DNA of 51,344 nt from Janthinobacterium sp. ROICE36 (lineage in GTDB: Bacteria > Pseudomonadota > Gammaproteobacteria > Burkholderiales > Burkholderiaceae_D). Both the position numbers and the translations under genes were made by a program. Location of the stretch: positions 1 through 51,344 of the forward strand of contig NZ_PEBS01000044.1 of the NCBI RefSeq assembly GCF_002869965.1, given 5' to 3'. Within the stretch, counting starts at the first letter, position 1. Each line of letters opens with the position of its first letter. Below the pieces are notes generated by a model. The model did not search any database and had not been told where the DNA came from. It saw only the letters and a list, made by a program, of their open reading frames with translations. Below, piece by piece: positions 1 to 8,237 of this stretch.

Positions 1-127
1 TAGCAAGAAGTGGACGATGCCAATACGGGACTGGAAAGCGGCACTGAACCGCTTCGCCATCCAGTTTGAAGACCGGGTACCGCAGACTTAAACGAAAAAC
101 CGTTTACACAGAATTCAGTACACCCCC
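1..127 (+). mobile_element. 3' end of an IS256-family insertion sequence
   Basis: The window opens inside a transposase reading frame that stops at 89-91. It is followed at about 101-127 by a terminal-repeat-like stretch whose reverse complement starts GGGGGTGTACTGAATTCTG and runs into TGTGTAAAC. IS256-family elements typically end in a GGGTGT...TGTGTAAA-type inverted repeat just behind the transposase stop. The other end and any target duplication lie outside the window, so the exact boundary is approximate. Confidence 0.75.
2..91 (+). CDS. IS256-family transposase, C-terminal fragment (cut by window edge)
   Basis: Only the last 29 codons are visible. They read SKKWTMPIRDWKAALNRFAI and continue to a TAA stop at 89-91. 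The KKWTMPIRDWKAALN...F motif is characteristic of the C-terminus of IS256-type (Transposase_mut) DDE transposases. The gene starts to the left of the window, so it cannot be judged intact or not. It defines the orientation of the insertion sequence (5' end to the left). Confidence 0.8.
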   Translation, partial: SKKWTMPIRDWKAALNRFAIQFEDRVPQT

Positions 128-130
128 GCC

Positions 131-331
131 AATGAATTTGTTATTGATACGTTAAATATCACTCCACGAGGTGTGCCTGACATGATGAGGGAATCACTCT
201 CATTTGACCGTCGCCATGCGCCTCGTCCTTCATATCCAGAGAATCCTTCAGCCCATCACCTCATGCTATTCGCCAAGGAACAATCATCAATAGCGACACC
301 GGATGCCAGAACAATGGTAAGAAAGCTGTGA
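131..331 (+). pseudogene. Truncated coding fragment downstream of the IS256 end
   Basis: Directly after the IS terminal repeat there is an open stretch of 66 sense codons, ending with TGA at 329-331, that has no start near its left end. It contains the peptide DMMRESLSFDRRHAPRPSYP around codons 17-36. The simplest reading is the 3' remainder of a gene interrupted by the insertion sequence. I do not recognise the family. An internal ATG-ATG at about 182 could in principle start a 49-residue peptide, but no ribosome binding site precedes it. The base composition is lower in GC than the core genes. Confidence 0.35.
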
Positions 332-384
332 CATGTCTTAGTGCGAACTTAAGCTAAGTGAATAAAAGGAATGTGGGGAAATAT

Positions 385-1707
385 ATGCCATTAGAAATGA
401 AGCCAATTAGCAAGCTTCGCTTTGAAGCACTTGCAAGCTATTGCCGAAAGCCTGAAACGTTGCTCCATGCAGATGAACTTGAATGGCACCAAGCTTATGA
501 CGAAACAATTCTAATCGTGGTCGTGAAAGACTACAACGATGGCGACTACTCCGCATTACTCCTCACAAAAGACCTCATGGAGCGCTATCGTTGGGTAGGT
601 ATAACAGCCTTCTACGATAGCCCAGCCGAAACGCTAGAAAATGCGCCAGCCGCTATCGAAAAAGTCATGGCCGATTTTGAGAACGCCAAGAGACAAGGTG
701 ACGAAGGTGAACCTGTCGATTTCTTCACTCCAGTGTTCCCCGCTGTGCGACTGAACCCTGAACTCACCACTTTACTTACCCAGCGAAGTTTCTCGCCAGC
801 GCTAGAAATTATTAAGCCGATGATGCGCTGGTATGAAGATCCAGATGGAAATTACGTCGAACAATTTCAAACGACAGGTTTCAACACTCGACTTTGGGAA
901 CTTTATCTTTTTGCCATGCTGGCTGAAGTGCCATTTGCCATCGAGAGAAAGCATTCGGTCCCTGACTTCTCCGCTGCGGGCCCATTAGGCAAACTCTTCA
1001 TCGAAGCAACATCGGTCAACCCATCTGGGGCAGCACATCTCGCCCCACCTCCCATGGCAACAGATGAGCAGCGCACCGATTTTCTTCGCAACTATATGCC
1101 GATTCGATTCGCCGGCCCCCTTGTCAACAAGCTCACTCATAAACATCAAGAACTCAGGTACTGGGAACATCCTCACGTAAGAAATAATCCGCTGGTCTTC
1201 GCGATACAAGATTTTCACGCGCCTGGCTCCTTGGCGTATAGCTCCGACGCCCTCCCCGTCTATCTGTACGGAATGTGGTGGACAAAAGAGCAGGACGCAG
1301 CAGGAAATGTCGTCGGCTCGCCTGAAGCGATTGAAACGCATGTCTGGGGCGACAAGGTGATTGAATCAGGCTTCTTCTACCTCCCCGATGCCGAACACAT
1401 CAGCGCAGTCATCATCAACCCGAATGCAACCATCTCAAAATTCAACCGGATGGGGTTAATGGCCGGATTTGGCAGTCCAGATGTATGGATTACACGGAGA
1501 GGCTTTGCGGAAAATCCTCGGCGAGATGCAACAGAGCCTATGCCTGATACATACGAGGTCGGGTCGCCAGACTATGTCGAGTCGTGGATGGAAGGACTAT
1601 CAGTTTTTCACAACCCAAATGCCAACATCCCTTTGGACCCAGACTTACTTCCGGGAGCAGCACACCATTTCCTGAATGGTGACGGGACGTTGCTGGCGAG
1701 CTACTGA
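385..1707 (+). CDS. Orphan protein with possible PD-(D/E)XK-like core
   Basis: This 440-residue protein is not one I recognise. I chose ATG 385 because GGGGA lies 5 bases upstream; an in-frame GTG at 358 would add 9 residues but has no ribosome binding site. Residues about 165-215 read as helix-strand-strand with acidic residues in WELYL (E172), VPDF (D194) and FIEAT (E207). This spacing resembles a PD-(D/E)XK nuclease core in which the usual lysine is replaced by threonine, so catalysis is uncertain. There is no signal peptide or membrane segment. GC is visibly lower than in glmS downstream, and the gene sits behind an insertion sequence, which suggests horizontal acquisition. A defence or restriction role is only a guess. 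Confidence 0.6.
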   Translation: MPLEMKPISKLRFEALASYCRKPETLLHADELEWHQAYDETILIVVVKDYNDGDYSALLLTKDLMERYRWVGITAFYDSPAETLENAPAAIEKVMADFENAKRQGDEGEPVDFFTPVFPAVRLNPELTTLLTQRSFSPALEIIKPMMRWYEDPDGNYVEQFQTTGFNTRLWELYLFAMLAEVPFAIERKHSVPDFSAAGPLGKLFIEATSVNPSGAAHLAPPPMATDEQRTDFLRNYMPIRFAGPLVNKLTHKHQELRYWEHPHVRNNPLVFAIQDFHAPGSLAYSSDALPVYLYGMWWTKEQDAAGNVVGSPEAIETHVWGDKVIESGFFYLPDAEHISAVIINPNATISKFNRMGLMAGFGSPDVWITRRGFAENPRRDATEPMPDTYEVGSPDYVESWMEGLSVFHNPNANIPLDPDLLPGAAHHFLNGDGTLLASY

Positions 1708-2081
1708 TCCCGACCACCAGCATTTTCTGGCCACCGCGAGATCGCGCGCGCACCTGTGGCACAGGTATGGATCAACGCCCGCGATCCATCATGCAAAAAA
1801 CTTCAGGGTAGACCACTCCAATTATGTTCTAGGTCAGGATAGACTGCGATTTGTGAGCCTAATTTTGACGCGGGGCAACAATTCAGCTTGGCTATCGCGT
1901 CCTTGAGGAGATCGAAGCAGCGGTCAGCATCGGTTTGGCTCGATGATCGCCCAGCCGACCTCCATAAGTAATGGTGTCGGCTGCAAAGGCTAAAGAGTGT
2001 TTCGTCAGGAACCCGACGGACTTTATTGTTCTCCGACGGACTTTATTGTCTCGCTTCAGCCCGGGGCGGCATCCGGCCCAC
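1708..2081. other. Intergenic region without a supportable gene
   Basis: This 374-bp gap lies between the orphan gene and the convergent glmS. All open frames here are short, without ribosome binding sites or recognisable motifs. The only structure I see is the two-copy 20-bp repeat listed separately. The mixed composition suggests debris at the junction between the IS-borne segment and the core chromosome. Confidence 0.5.
2013..2052. repeat. 20-bp tandem repeat, two copies
   Basis: The unit CCGACGGACTTTATTGTTCT at 2013-2032 is followed immediately by a copy at 2033-2052 that matches in the first 17 bases. It lies 30 bp beyond the glmS stop codon. No function is evident; it may be a slippage duplication or a recombination scar. 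Confidence 0.8.
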
Positions 2082-3911
2082 TTACTCCACCGTCACCGAT
2101 TTCGCCAGATTGCGTGGCTTGTCCACATCCGTGCCGCGCGCCAGTGCCGTGTGATAGGCCAGCAATTGCAGCGCAACCACGTGCAGGATAGGCGACAGGT
2201 CGCCGTAGTGCTCTGGCAGGCGGATGACGTGCAAGCCTTCGCCGGAGCTGATACGCGAATCGACGTCGGCGAAGACGTACAGCTGGCCGCCGCGAGCGCG
2301 CACTTCCTGCATGTTCGATTTGAGCTTTTCGATCAGGGCATCGTTGGGCGCGATGGTGACGACCGGCATTTCATTCGTCACCAGGGCCAGCGGGCCGTGT
2401 TTCAATTCGCCGGCCGGATACGCTTCGGCGTGGATGTAGGAAATTTCCTTGAGCTTTAACGCGCCTTCCAGGGCGATCGGGTAGTGCATGCCACGGCCCA
2501 GGAAGAGGGCGTGTTCCTTGCGCGCGAATTCCTCGGACCAGGCGATGATTTGCGGTTCCAGCGCCAGCACGGACGCGATGGCGACTGGCAAATGGCGCAT
2601 GGCTTTCAGGTGCGCCGCTTCCTGTTCTTCAGAGAGGCGGCCATTGACTTGCGCCAGGCACAGGGTCAGCAGGAACAGGCCGGCCAGCTGCGTCGTGAAG
2701 GCTTTGGTCGATGCCACGCCCACTTCCACGCCAGCGCGCGTGATGTAGGCCAAGGCGCATTCGCGCACCATGGCGCTGGTAGCCACGTTGCAGATGGTCA
2801 AGGTATGCAACATGCCCAGGCTGCGCGCATGTTTCAGGGCCGCCAGGGTGTCGGCCGTCTCGCCGCTTTGCGAAATCGTCACCACCAGGGTGTTCGGATG
2901 CGGCACGCTGTCGCGGTAGCGGTATTCGCTGGCTACTTCCACGCTGACGGGCACCTTGGCAATCGCTTCGATCCAGTACTTGGCCGTCATGCCCGCATAC
3001 GAGCTGGTGCCGCAGGCAAGGATCAGCACGCGGTCGATCTGCTTGAAGATGGCATAGGCATTGTCGCCGAACAATTCAGGCATGATGCCCGTCACGCCTT
3101 CGAGCGTGTCGCCGATGGCGCGCGGCTGTTCGAAGATTTCCTTCTGCATGTAGTGGCGGTACGGGCCCAGCTCGGCTGCACCCGTATGCGCATGCACGGT
3201 TTTCACTTCGCGTTCGACGGGCTTGCCATCGACATCGACGATCCAGCAGCGCGACAGTTGCAGGTCGACCACGTCGCCTTCTTCCAAGTAGATGATCTGA
3301 TCCGTCGTGCCGGCCAGCGCCATGGCGTCGGAGGCGACAAAGTTTTCACCGTTGCCCAGGCCGACGATCAGGGGCGAGCCCTGGCGCGCGGCCACCACGC
3401 GGTGCGGCTCGTCGCGGCAAAAGACGGCAATCGCATACGCGCCATCGAGGCGTTTCACGGCCTGCTGTACGGTCTCGAACAGGTCGCCGTTGTACATGTG
3501 TTCGACCAGGTGGGCGATCACTTCCGTATCCGTCTGGCTCTGGAAGACGTAACCGAGGGCCGTCAGTTCGGCGCGCAGTTCGTCATGGTTTTCAATGATG
3601 CCGTTATGCACCAGCGCCACGCGGGCGTTCTCTTCCGTCGGGGAAAAGTGCGGGTGGGCATTAAACGAGACAGGGGCGCCATGCGTGGCCCAGCGCGTGT
3701 GGGCGATGCCCGTAAAACCGCTCAAGCCTTCTTCGGCGATCTGCTTTTCCAGCTCGGCCACGCGCGAAGTGGAGCGCGAGCGCTGCAAACGACCATCCGC
3801 ATGCAGGGCGATGCCGCAGGAATCGTAACCGCGGTATTCCAGGCGCTTCAAGCCTTCAACCAGGATGGGAGTGATATTACGTTGCGCTACCGCGCCGACG
3901 ATGCCGCACAT
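2082..3911 (-). CDS. glmS: Glutamine--fructose-6-phosphate aminotransferase (isomerizing)
   Basis: GlmS makes glucosamine-6-phosphate from fructose-6-phosphate and glutamine, the committed step toward UDP-GlcNAc for peptidoglycan and LPS, in the cytoplasm. The 609-residue length is standard. The N-terminus MCGIVGA places the catalytic cysteine at position 2 after Met removal (Ntn glutaminase domain, about 1-220). Two SIS sugar-isomerase domains follow, with CGTSSYAG and SQSGETADT motifs, and the C-terminus is KPRNLAKSVTVE, as in the family. An AGAGG ribosome binding site precedes the ATG. It is divergent from an Lrp-type regulator and near glmU, which acts later in the same pathway. No glmS ribozyme is visible in the short leader. 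Confidence 0.98.
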   Translation of the reverse strand: MCGIVGAVAQRNITPILVEGLKRLEYRGYDSCGIALHADGRLQRSRSTSRVAELEKQIAEEGLSGFTGIAHTRWATHGAPVSFNAHPHFSPTEENARVALVHNGIIENHDELRAELTALGYVFQSQTDTEVIAHLVEHMYNGDLFETVQQAVKRLDGAYAIAVFCRDEPHRVVAARQGSPLIVGLGNGENFVASDAMALAGTTDQIIYLEEGDVVDLQLSRCWIVDVDGKPVEREVKTVHAHTGAAELGPYRHYMQKEIFEQPRAIGDTLEGVTGIMPELFGDNAYAIFKQIDRVLILACGTSSYAGMTAKYWIEAIAKVPVSVEVASEYRYRDSVPHPNTLVVTISQSGETADTLAALKHARSLGMLHTLTICNVATSAMVRECALAYITRAGVEVGVASTKAFTTQLAGLFLLTLCLAQVNGRLSEEQEAAHLKAMRHLPVAIASVLALEPQIIAWSEEFARKEHALFLGRGMHYPIALEGALKLKEISYIHAEAYPAGELKHGPLALVTNEMPVVTIAPNDALIEKLKSNMQEVRARGGQLYVFADVDSRISSGEGLHVIRLPEHYGDLSPILHVVALQLLAYHTALARGTDVDKPRNLAKSVTVE

Positions 3912-3961
3912 GGAAACCTCTGTCTAAAAATTCATCAATGCAGCATGCTAATGCAGAGCGT

Positions 3962-4037
3962 ATGAAATATGCTTTCTAAATCTGCATATTTTTGACTGAA
4001 TATTTCATCGCTATTTTGTGATGAAATATTATTTCAT
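3962..4037. promoter_or_regulatory. Clustered ATGAAATAT half-sites, probable Lrp-type operator
   Basis: The glmS/lrp divergent gap carries the half-site ATGAAATAT at 3962-3970 and 4021-4029 and its inverse ATATTTCAT at 4000-4008. ATATTTCATC (4000-4009) and GATGAAATAT (4020-4029) form a perfect 10-bp inverted repeat whose centres are 20 bp apart. ATGAAATATTATTTCAT (4021-4037) is a perfect 17-bp palindrome. Phased AT-rich palindromes of this size are typical Lrp/AsnC targets. The array ends 34 bp before the regulator's start, so autoregulation is likely and control of glmS is possible. Confidence 0.7.
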
Positions 4038-4071
4038 TTATACTCGATATATTCTCCAATTCGTCAAAATC

Positions 4072-4545
4072 ATGAACAATAGCAATATTACTCTCGACGA
4101 GATCGATCGTCGCATCCTGAACGCTTTGCAAATTGATGCATCGCAAACCAACAGTGAGCTGGCGCAATCAGTGCATGTTTCGGCGCCCACCTGTTTGCGG
4201 AGAGTCAAGCATTTACGGGAAAGCGGCGTCATCGAGCGGCAAGTGGCCATCGTCGCGCCGCAGATGGTGGGCGCGCGCCTGACCGCCATCGTGGAAATTA
4301 CGCTCGATGTGCAGGCGGCTGAACGCATGGAAGAATTTGAACAACTGGTGGCCCAGGAAGCGGCCGTGCTGCAGTGCTATCGCGTCTCGCCCGGGCCAGA
4401 CTTCGTGCTGATGGTGCAGGTGGCCGACATGCCCGCCTACCACGCGCTGGCGCATCGCCTGTTTGCCGCGCACGCCAATGTGCGTAACGTAAAAAGCTAT
4501 TTTTCCACCTTTCGCAGCAAGTTCGAGACGCGTATCGCTGTGTGA
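4072..4545 (+). CDS. Lrp/AsnC family transcriptional regulator
   Basis: This is a DNA-binding regulator of about 158 residues, the normal size for the family. I start it at ATG 4072 (MNNSNITLDEIDRRILNALQ); the open frame extends upstream to 4018 but that stretch is operator sequence. The N-terminal AsnC-type helix-turn-helix (about 8-65, with HVSAPTCLRRVKHL) is followed by an AsnC ligand-binding/RAM domain from about 70 to 150. The effector, usually an amino acid, cannot be deduced. The gene is divergent from glmS and shares with it a gap full of palindromic half-sites. About 640 bp of DnaA-box-rich DNA follows it. Confidence 0.93.
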   Translation: MNNSNITLDEIDRRILNALQIDASQTNSELAQSVHVSAPTCLRRVKHLRESGVIERQVAIVAPQMVGARLTAIVEITLDVQAAERMEEFEQLVAQEAAVLQCYRVSPGPDFVLMVQVADMPAYHALAHRLFAAHANVRNVKSYFSTFRSKFETRIAV

Positions 4546-5124
4546 GGCAAGCTGGCAAAGAAGTTGCCCCAGCTTATCCTCACTTTTCTGCTCACTTATA
4601 CACATGTTTATCCACAGTATAGAAATCACCGATTTCCACGACTACCAGATCGGGGCTCGCAGATAGCCCTTCAAGAAAGGCACATCGGCTCGGGCGTAAA
4701 ACTTATCCCGGCTTACCCCTCACTTGCCCACGCTTTAACCACAGGCTTTTACACAGCTTTATCCACAATCAACATCGAAAAATAGTTATTTAATATCCTT
4801 CAAAAACAATGACTTGGAAGTTATTCATTACTTATCCGCCAATTGCGCACAAGTTTATCCACAAGCCGGGCTGGCAAAAATTCGAAGGTGCTTTGCCTTC
4901 TAAGCAGGCTGGCCGGTACAGTAGCACGGCAAGCTGGAGCAAATAACTTATTCAGTCTTTTCCACTGCTTATACGCAGCTTCTACCGAGCTTATCCATCA
5001 CTTGTCAGCATGCTTGTTCACATACTTATCCACACTCAGAATACAAAGAAAATGTCGGATATGAAGAATGGCGTGACTTATCCCGGCTTACCAGCTAACT
5101 TTCCACAGGATTATCCACAGGCGT
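4546..5124. other. Gene-free region with five perfect DnaA boxes
   Basis: There is no supportable gene here. Perfect TTATCCACA boxes, all on the plus strand, lie at 4608-4616, 4759-4767, 4855-4863, 5026-5034 and 5111-5119. One-mismatch versions lie at 4574 (TTATCCTCA), 4596 (TTATACACA) and 4735 (TTAACCACA), with weaker CTTATCC copies between them. The spacing is irregular (151, 96, 171 and 85 bp). There is no triplet run or strong AT-rich unwinding block, unlike the array at 18.4-19.6 kb. A DnaA-titration or auxiliary origin role is an inference. Confidence 0.75.
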
Positions 5125-5160
5125 AAAAAAACGCCGCCAGCCCGGACAGGCTGGCGGCGT
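5125..5160 (-). terminator. Rho-independent terminator of glmU
   Basis: A perfect 12-bp stem is formed by ACGCCGCCAGCC (5131-5142) and its complement (5149-5160), with a 6-base loop. A run of seven A on the plus strand at 5125-5131 becomes the T tract on the minus strand. It lies 23 bp after the glmU stop. Confidence 0.9.
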
Positions 5161-5183
5161 CATGCGTAATGAAGACGTTACGC

Positions 5184-6560
5184 TTACTTCTTGATCTTCA
5201 CGGGACGCATCCAGCCGTCGATGGTCACTTGCCGCGCGCGCGAGACCGTCAGCTTGCCTGCCGGCGCATCTTTCGACAAGGTCGTGCCGGCACCCAGGGT
5301 GGCGCCCTTGCCCACGGTAACGGGTGCGATCAGCTGGCTGTCGCTGCCGATAAAAGCGTCGTCTTCAATCACCGTGCGGAACTTGTTGACGCCATCGTAA
5401 TTGCAGGTGATGGTGCCGGCGCCGATGTTGACCCTGGAACCGATGCTGGCATCGCCGATGTAAGCCAGGTGGTTGGCCTTGCTGTGCGCGGCGATCTGGC
5501 TGTTTTTCACTTCCACGAAATTACCCACATGCACGTCTTCTGCCAGCACCGTGCCCGGGCGCAGGCGCGCGTACGGGCCGATGATGGAAGCGGCGCCGAC
5601 GACGGCGTCCTCGATATGGCAGAACGGTTTGATGTGTGCGCCAGCGGCCACGCTGGCATTGATGATGACGTTGTTGGCGCCCACGCGCACGCCATCGCCC
5701 AGTTCCACGCGGCCTTCGAATACGCAGCCGACGTCGATGGTGACATCGCGGCCGCAAATGAGTTCGCCACGCACGTCGATACGGGCAGGGTCAAGCAGGG
5801 TCACGCCCCGCTCGAGCAACGCTTGCGCGATATTGTTCTGGTGTATGCGTTCCAGCTGGGCCAGCTGCACCTTGCTATTGACGCCCGCCACTTCCCACAC
5901 GGCGGCCGGGTGGGCCGACGTGACGGCCACGCCATCGGCGACAGCCTGGGCAACGATATCGGTCAGATAGTATTCCCCTTGCGCATTGTCATTCGACAAG
6001 GCCGACAGCCATTGCTTGAGCTGCAAGGTGGGCGCGACCATGATGCCGCTGTTGATTTCGCGGATGGCGCGCTCGCTGGGGGACGCATCCTTTTCCTCGA
6101 CAATGCGCACGATGGCACCGTTCTCGCGCACGATGCGGCCCAGGCCAAACGGATCATCCTGTTCCACCGTCAAGATGGCCAGCTTGTGCTGGCCGGCCGC
6201 CTGCACCAGCTGCTGCAGGGAAGCGGCGCTGGTCAGCGGCACGTCGCCGTACAGGATCAGGGTCGGCACCGTGTCGTCCAGCAAAGACAGCGCTTGCTGC
6301 ACGGCATGACCGGTACCCAGCTGCTGCGCTTGCTCAGCGGCGTCGATCTGCACGGCATGGCTGGCGTTGTAGCCGTCGAGCAACTTGAGCACCGCTGCGC
6401 CCCCATGCCCGTAAATCACGCATAATCGGGACGGCGCCAGGCCGCGCGCCGTGTCGATGACGTGCGACAACAGCGGCTTGCCCGCCAACGGGTGCAATAC
6501 CTTGGGCAGTGCCGACTGCATGCGTTTGCCCATACCGGCAGCGAGAATGACAACGTTCAT
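5184..6560 (-). CDS. glmU: Bifunctional GlcNAc-1-P uridylyltransferase / GlcN-1-P acetyltransferase
   Basis: GlmU acetylates glucosamine-1-phosphate and couples it to UTP, giving UDP-GlcNAc for cell wall and LPS. The 458-residue length is typical. The N-terminal nucleotidyltransferase domain begins with LAAGMGKRMQSALPKVLHPL, with YGDVPL at about 105 and EINSGIM near 166. A left-handed beta-helix acetyltransferase domain occupies about 250-458, with NHLAYIGDASIGSRVNIGAG and NYDGVNKFRT. It shares a pathway with nearby glmS but is transcribed separately, ending at its own strong terminator. Only 27 bp separate its start from the divergent lipoprotein gene. Confidence 0.98.
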   Translation of the reverse strand: MNVVILAAGMGKRMQSALPKVLHPLAGKPLLSHVIDTARGLAPSRLCVIYGHGGAAVLKLLDGYNASHAVQIDAAEQAQQLGTGHAVQQALSLLDDTVPTLILYGDVPLTSAASLQQLVQAAGQHKLAILTVEQDDPFGLGRIVRENGAIVRIVEEKDASPSERAIREINSGIMVAPTLQLKQWLSALSNDNAQGEYYLTDIVAQAVADGVAVTSAHPAAVWEVAGVNSKVQLAQLERIHQNNIAQALLERGVTLLDPARIDVRGELICGRDVTIDVGCVFEGRVELGDGVRVGANNVIINASVAAGAHIKPFCHIEDAVVGAASIIGPYARLRPGTVLAEDVHVGNFVEVKNSQIAAHSKANHLAYIGDASIGSRVNIGAGTITCNYDGVNKFRTVIEDDAFIGSDSQLIAPVTVGKGATLGAGTTLSKDAPAGKLTVSRARQVTIDGWMRPVKIKK

Positions 6561-6587
6561 AGAGCGTAATTTTTATAAGTTAGGAAT

Positions 6588-7484
6588 ATGAAAAAGTTTA
6601 ACACGCAGGCCCCCATCTCCAACCGCTTTACTTATGCCGTGCTGGCCATCATGCTGGTCGTCATGGCCGGCTGCAGCGGCTTACGCCTGGCCTACAACAA
6701 CGGCGATACCGTGCTGTACTGGTGGCTGAACGCGTATGTCGACTTGGACCGCGACCAGAAAGGCTGGGTACGCGACGACATCGACAAGATGTTCGACTGG
6801 CACCGCAAGACGCAATTGAAGGATTACGTGGAAATCCTGCGCACGGGTCAGAAGCAGCTGCAAGGCAATATCACGCAGGCGGACCTGATGAGCGACTACA
6901 GCGAGATCAAGCAGCGCACCCAGGCGCTGCTGCTGAAGGCGGCGCCCGATCTGGCCGACCTGGCGCGCTCGCTCAAGCCCGAACAGATCGCGCAGATGGA
7001 AAAGAAGTTCAAGTCGAACAATGAGGATTACCGCAAGAAATACCTGAGCGGCGACCAGGACAAGCGCCAGAAACTGCGCTACAAGAAAGCCATGGAGCAA
7101 TTCGAACTGTGGTTCGGCAGCTTCAGCAGCGAGCAGGAAGCCGTCATACACAAAGCGTCGGATGCGCGTCCGCTGAACAATGACATCTGGCTCGACGAAC
7201 GCATGCGGCGCCAGCAGAATGTATTGACCCTGGTCAAAAAAGTCCACCAAGAAAAGCTCGGCAAGGAAGCGGCCGCGGCCTTGATCACGACCCTGATCAA
7301 GGACAGTTTCGAGCGCCTGGAACACTCGGAGCGCAAGGCTTTTTTTGACAGCTACGAAGCGAGCACGGCGCAGATGGTCTTGACGGTGATCAAGATCGCC
7401 ACGCCGGCGCAAAAAACCCACGCCATCAAGCGCATGCAGGGCTGGATCGACGATTTCAATTCCCTGGCCGCGCAGCCCAAATAG
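6588..7484 (+). CDS. DUF6279-type lipoprotein
   Basis: This 298-residue protein has an N-terminal hydrophobic segment (about 15-28) ending in the lipobox VMAGC, with the acylated cysteine at about 29, so it should be a periplasmic lipoprotein. The mature part is helical and rich in charged residues (DLDRDQKGWVRDDIDKMFDW and many K/E/Q heptad-like stretches). The LRLAYNN...YWWLNAYVDL opening is typical of the DUF6279 family in proteobacteria, whose function is unknown. An AGGA ribosome binding site lies just upstream. It is divergent from glmU and followed by rsmD about 70 bp later. Confidence 0.8.
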   Translation: MKKFNTQAPISNRFTYAVLAIMLVVMAGCSGLRLAYNNGDTVLYWWLNAYVDLDRDQKGWVRDDIDKMFDWHRKTQLKDYVEILRTGQKQLQGNITQADLMSDYSEIKQRTQALLLKAAPDLADLARSLKPEQIAQMEKKFKSNNEDYRKKYLSGDQDKRQKLRYKKAMEQFELWFGSFSSEQEAVIHKASDARPLNNDIWLDERMRRQQNVLTLVKKVHQEKLGKEAAAALITTLIKDSFERLEHSERKAFFDSYEASTAQMVLTVIKIATPAQKTHAIKRMQGWIDDFNSLAAQPK

Positions 7485-7553
7485 ACAGGCGGCGCCAGCA
7501 GGGGAGGTGGGGCCATATGCTATAGTGGCCGCCACCGAATTGAAGAAATCCCC

Positions 7554-8213
7554 ATGCAAAAGAAGATTAAAAAACCCGCCAAAGTCCCCGTCCACCACGC
7601 GCCGCCACCGAACCAGGTGCGCATCATCGGCGGCCAATGGAAGCGCTCCGTGCTGCCTGTCTTGCAGGCACTGGGACTGCGCCCGACACCGGACCGCGTG
7701 CGCGAAACCGTGTTCAACTGGATCAACCACTTGCGCGATGGCGACTGGTCCAACGCCCAGGTGCTGGACCTGTTCGCCGGCAGCGGCGCACTGGGTTTCG
7801 AGGCGGCCAGCCGCGGCGCCGCCGCCGTCACCATGGTCGATACCCACACGCCCGTGATCCGCCAGCTGGAAGAAAACAAGGCGAAATTGCGCGCTGACAA
7901 CGTCCAGCTGCTGCGCGGCGACGCCCTGCTGACGGCGCAAGGCCTGGCATCGCGCGGCCAGCGTTTCGACCTGATCTTCCTCGACCCGCCGTACCAGCAG
8001 GATTTCCTGGCGAAAGTGTTGCCCTTGTGCGCCAACCTGCTCAAGGAAGGCGGCATGGTCTACGCGGAATCGGGCTTGCCGCTGGTCTTCGACGAGAGCA
8101 ACGCACTGAAAAAGCCCGAGTGGATGGCGCCGTGGGAAGTCATCCGTGCCGACAAGGCGGGCACTGTTTATTATCATTTGCTAACTTACAACAAAGTGCC
8201 GTCAACTGCCTGA
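7554..8213 (+). CDS. rsmD: 16S rRNA (guanine(966)-N2)-methyltransferase
   Basis: RsmD methylates G966 of 16S rRNA in the assembled small subunit using AdoMet. Visible family motifs are RIIGGQWKRSVLPV (about 22), RPTPDRVRETVFNWI (about 44), the AdoMet-binding LDLFAGSGALGFEA (about 70) and the catalytic LDPPY motif (about 145). The length of 219 residues is slightly above the usual 180-200 because of a basic, proline-rich N-terminal extension (KKIKKPAKVPVHHAPPP). It precedes coaD, the common order in proteobacteria. Confidence 0.96.
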   Translation: MQKKIKKPAKVPVHHAPPPNQVRIIGGQWKRSVLPVLQALGLRPTPDRVRETVFNWINHLRDGDWSNAQVLDLFAGSGALGFEAASRGAAAVTMVDTHTPVIRQLEENKAKLRADNVQLLRGDALLTAQGLASRGQRFDLIFLDPPYQQDFLAKVLPLCANLLKEGGMVYAESGLPLVFDESNALKKPEWMAPWEVIRADKAGTVYYHLLTYNKVPSTA

Positions 8214-8237
8214 ATCTGCCTATAAATGAGGCAAAAA

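Noticed and set aside
2484..3965. Long open frame (493 codons) on the strand opposite glmS
   Set aside because: It mirrors glmS codon structure in a GC-rich gene, has low-complexity His/Arg/Gln-rich product and no ribosome binding site. The same applies to long antisense frames opposite glmU, the DUF6279 gene, putA, mnmG, atpA, atpD, DUF4178 and the aminopropyltransferase.
3912..4071. glmS ribozyme or riboswitch in the glmS leader
   Set aside because: Only about 160 bp of AT-rich operator DNA is present, with no ribozyme core; glmS ribozymes are a Firmicutes feature.
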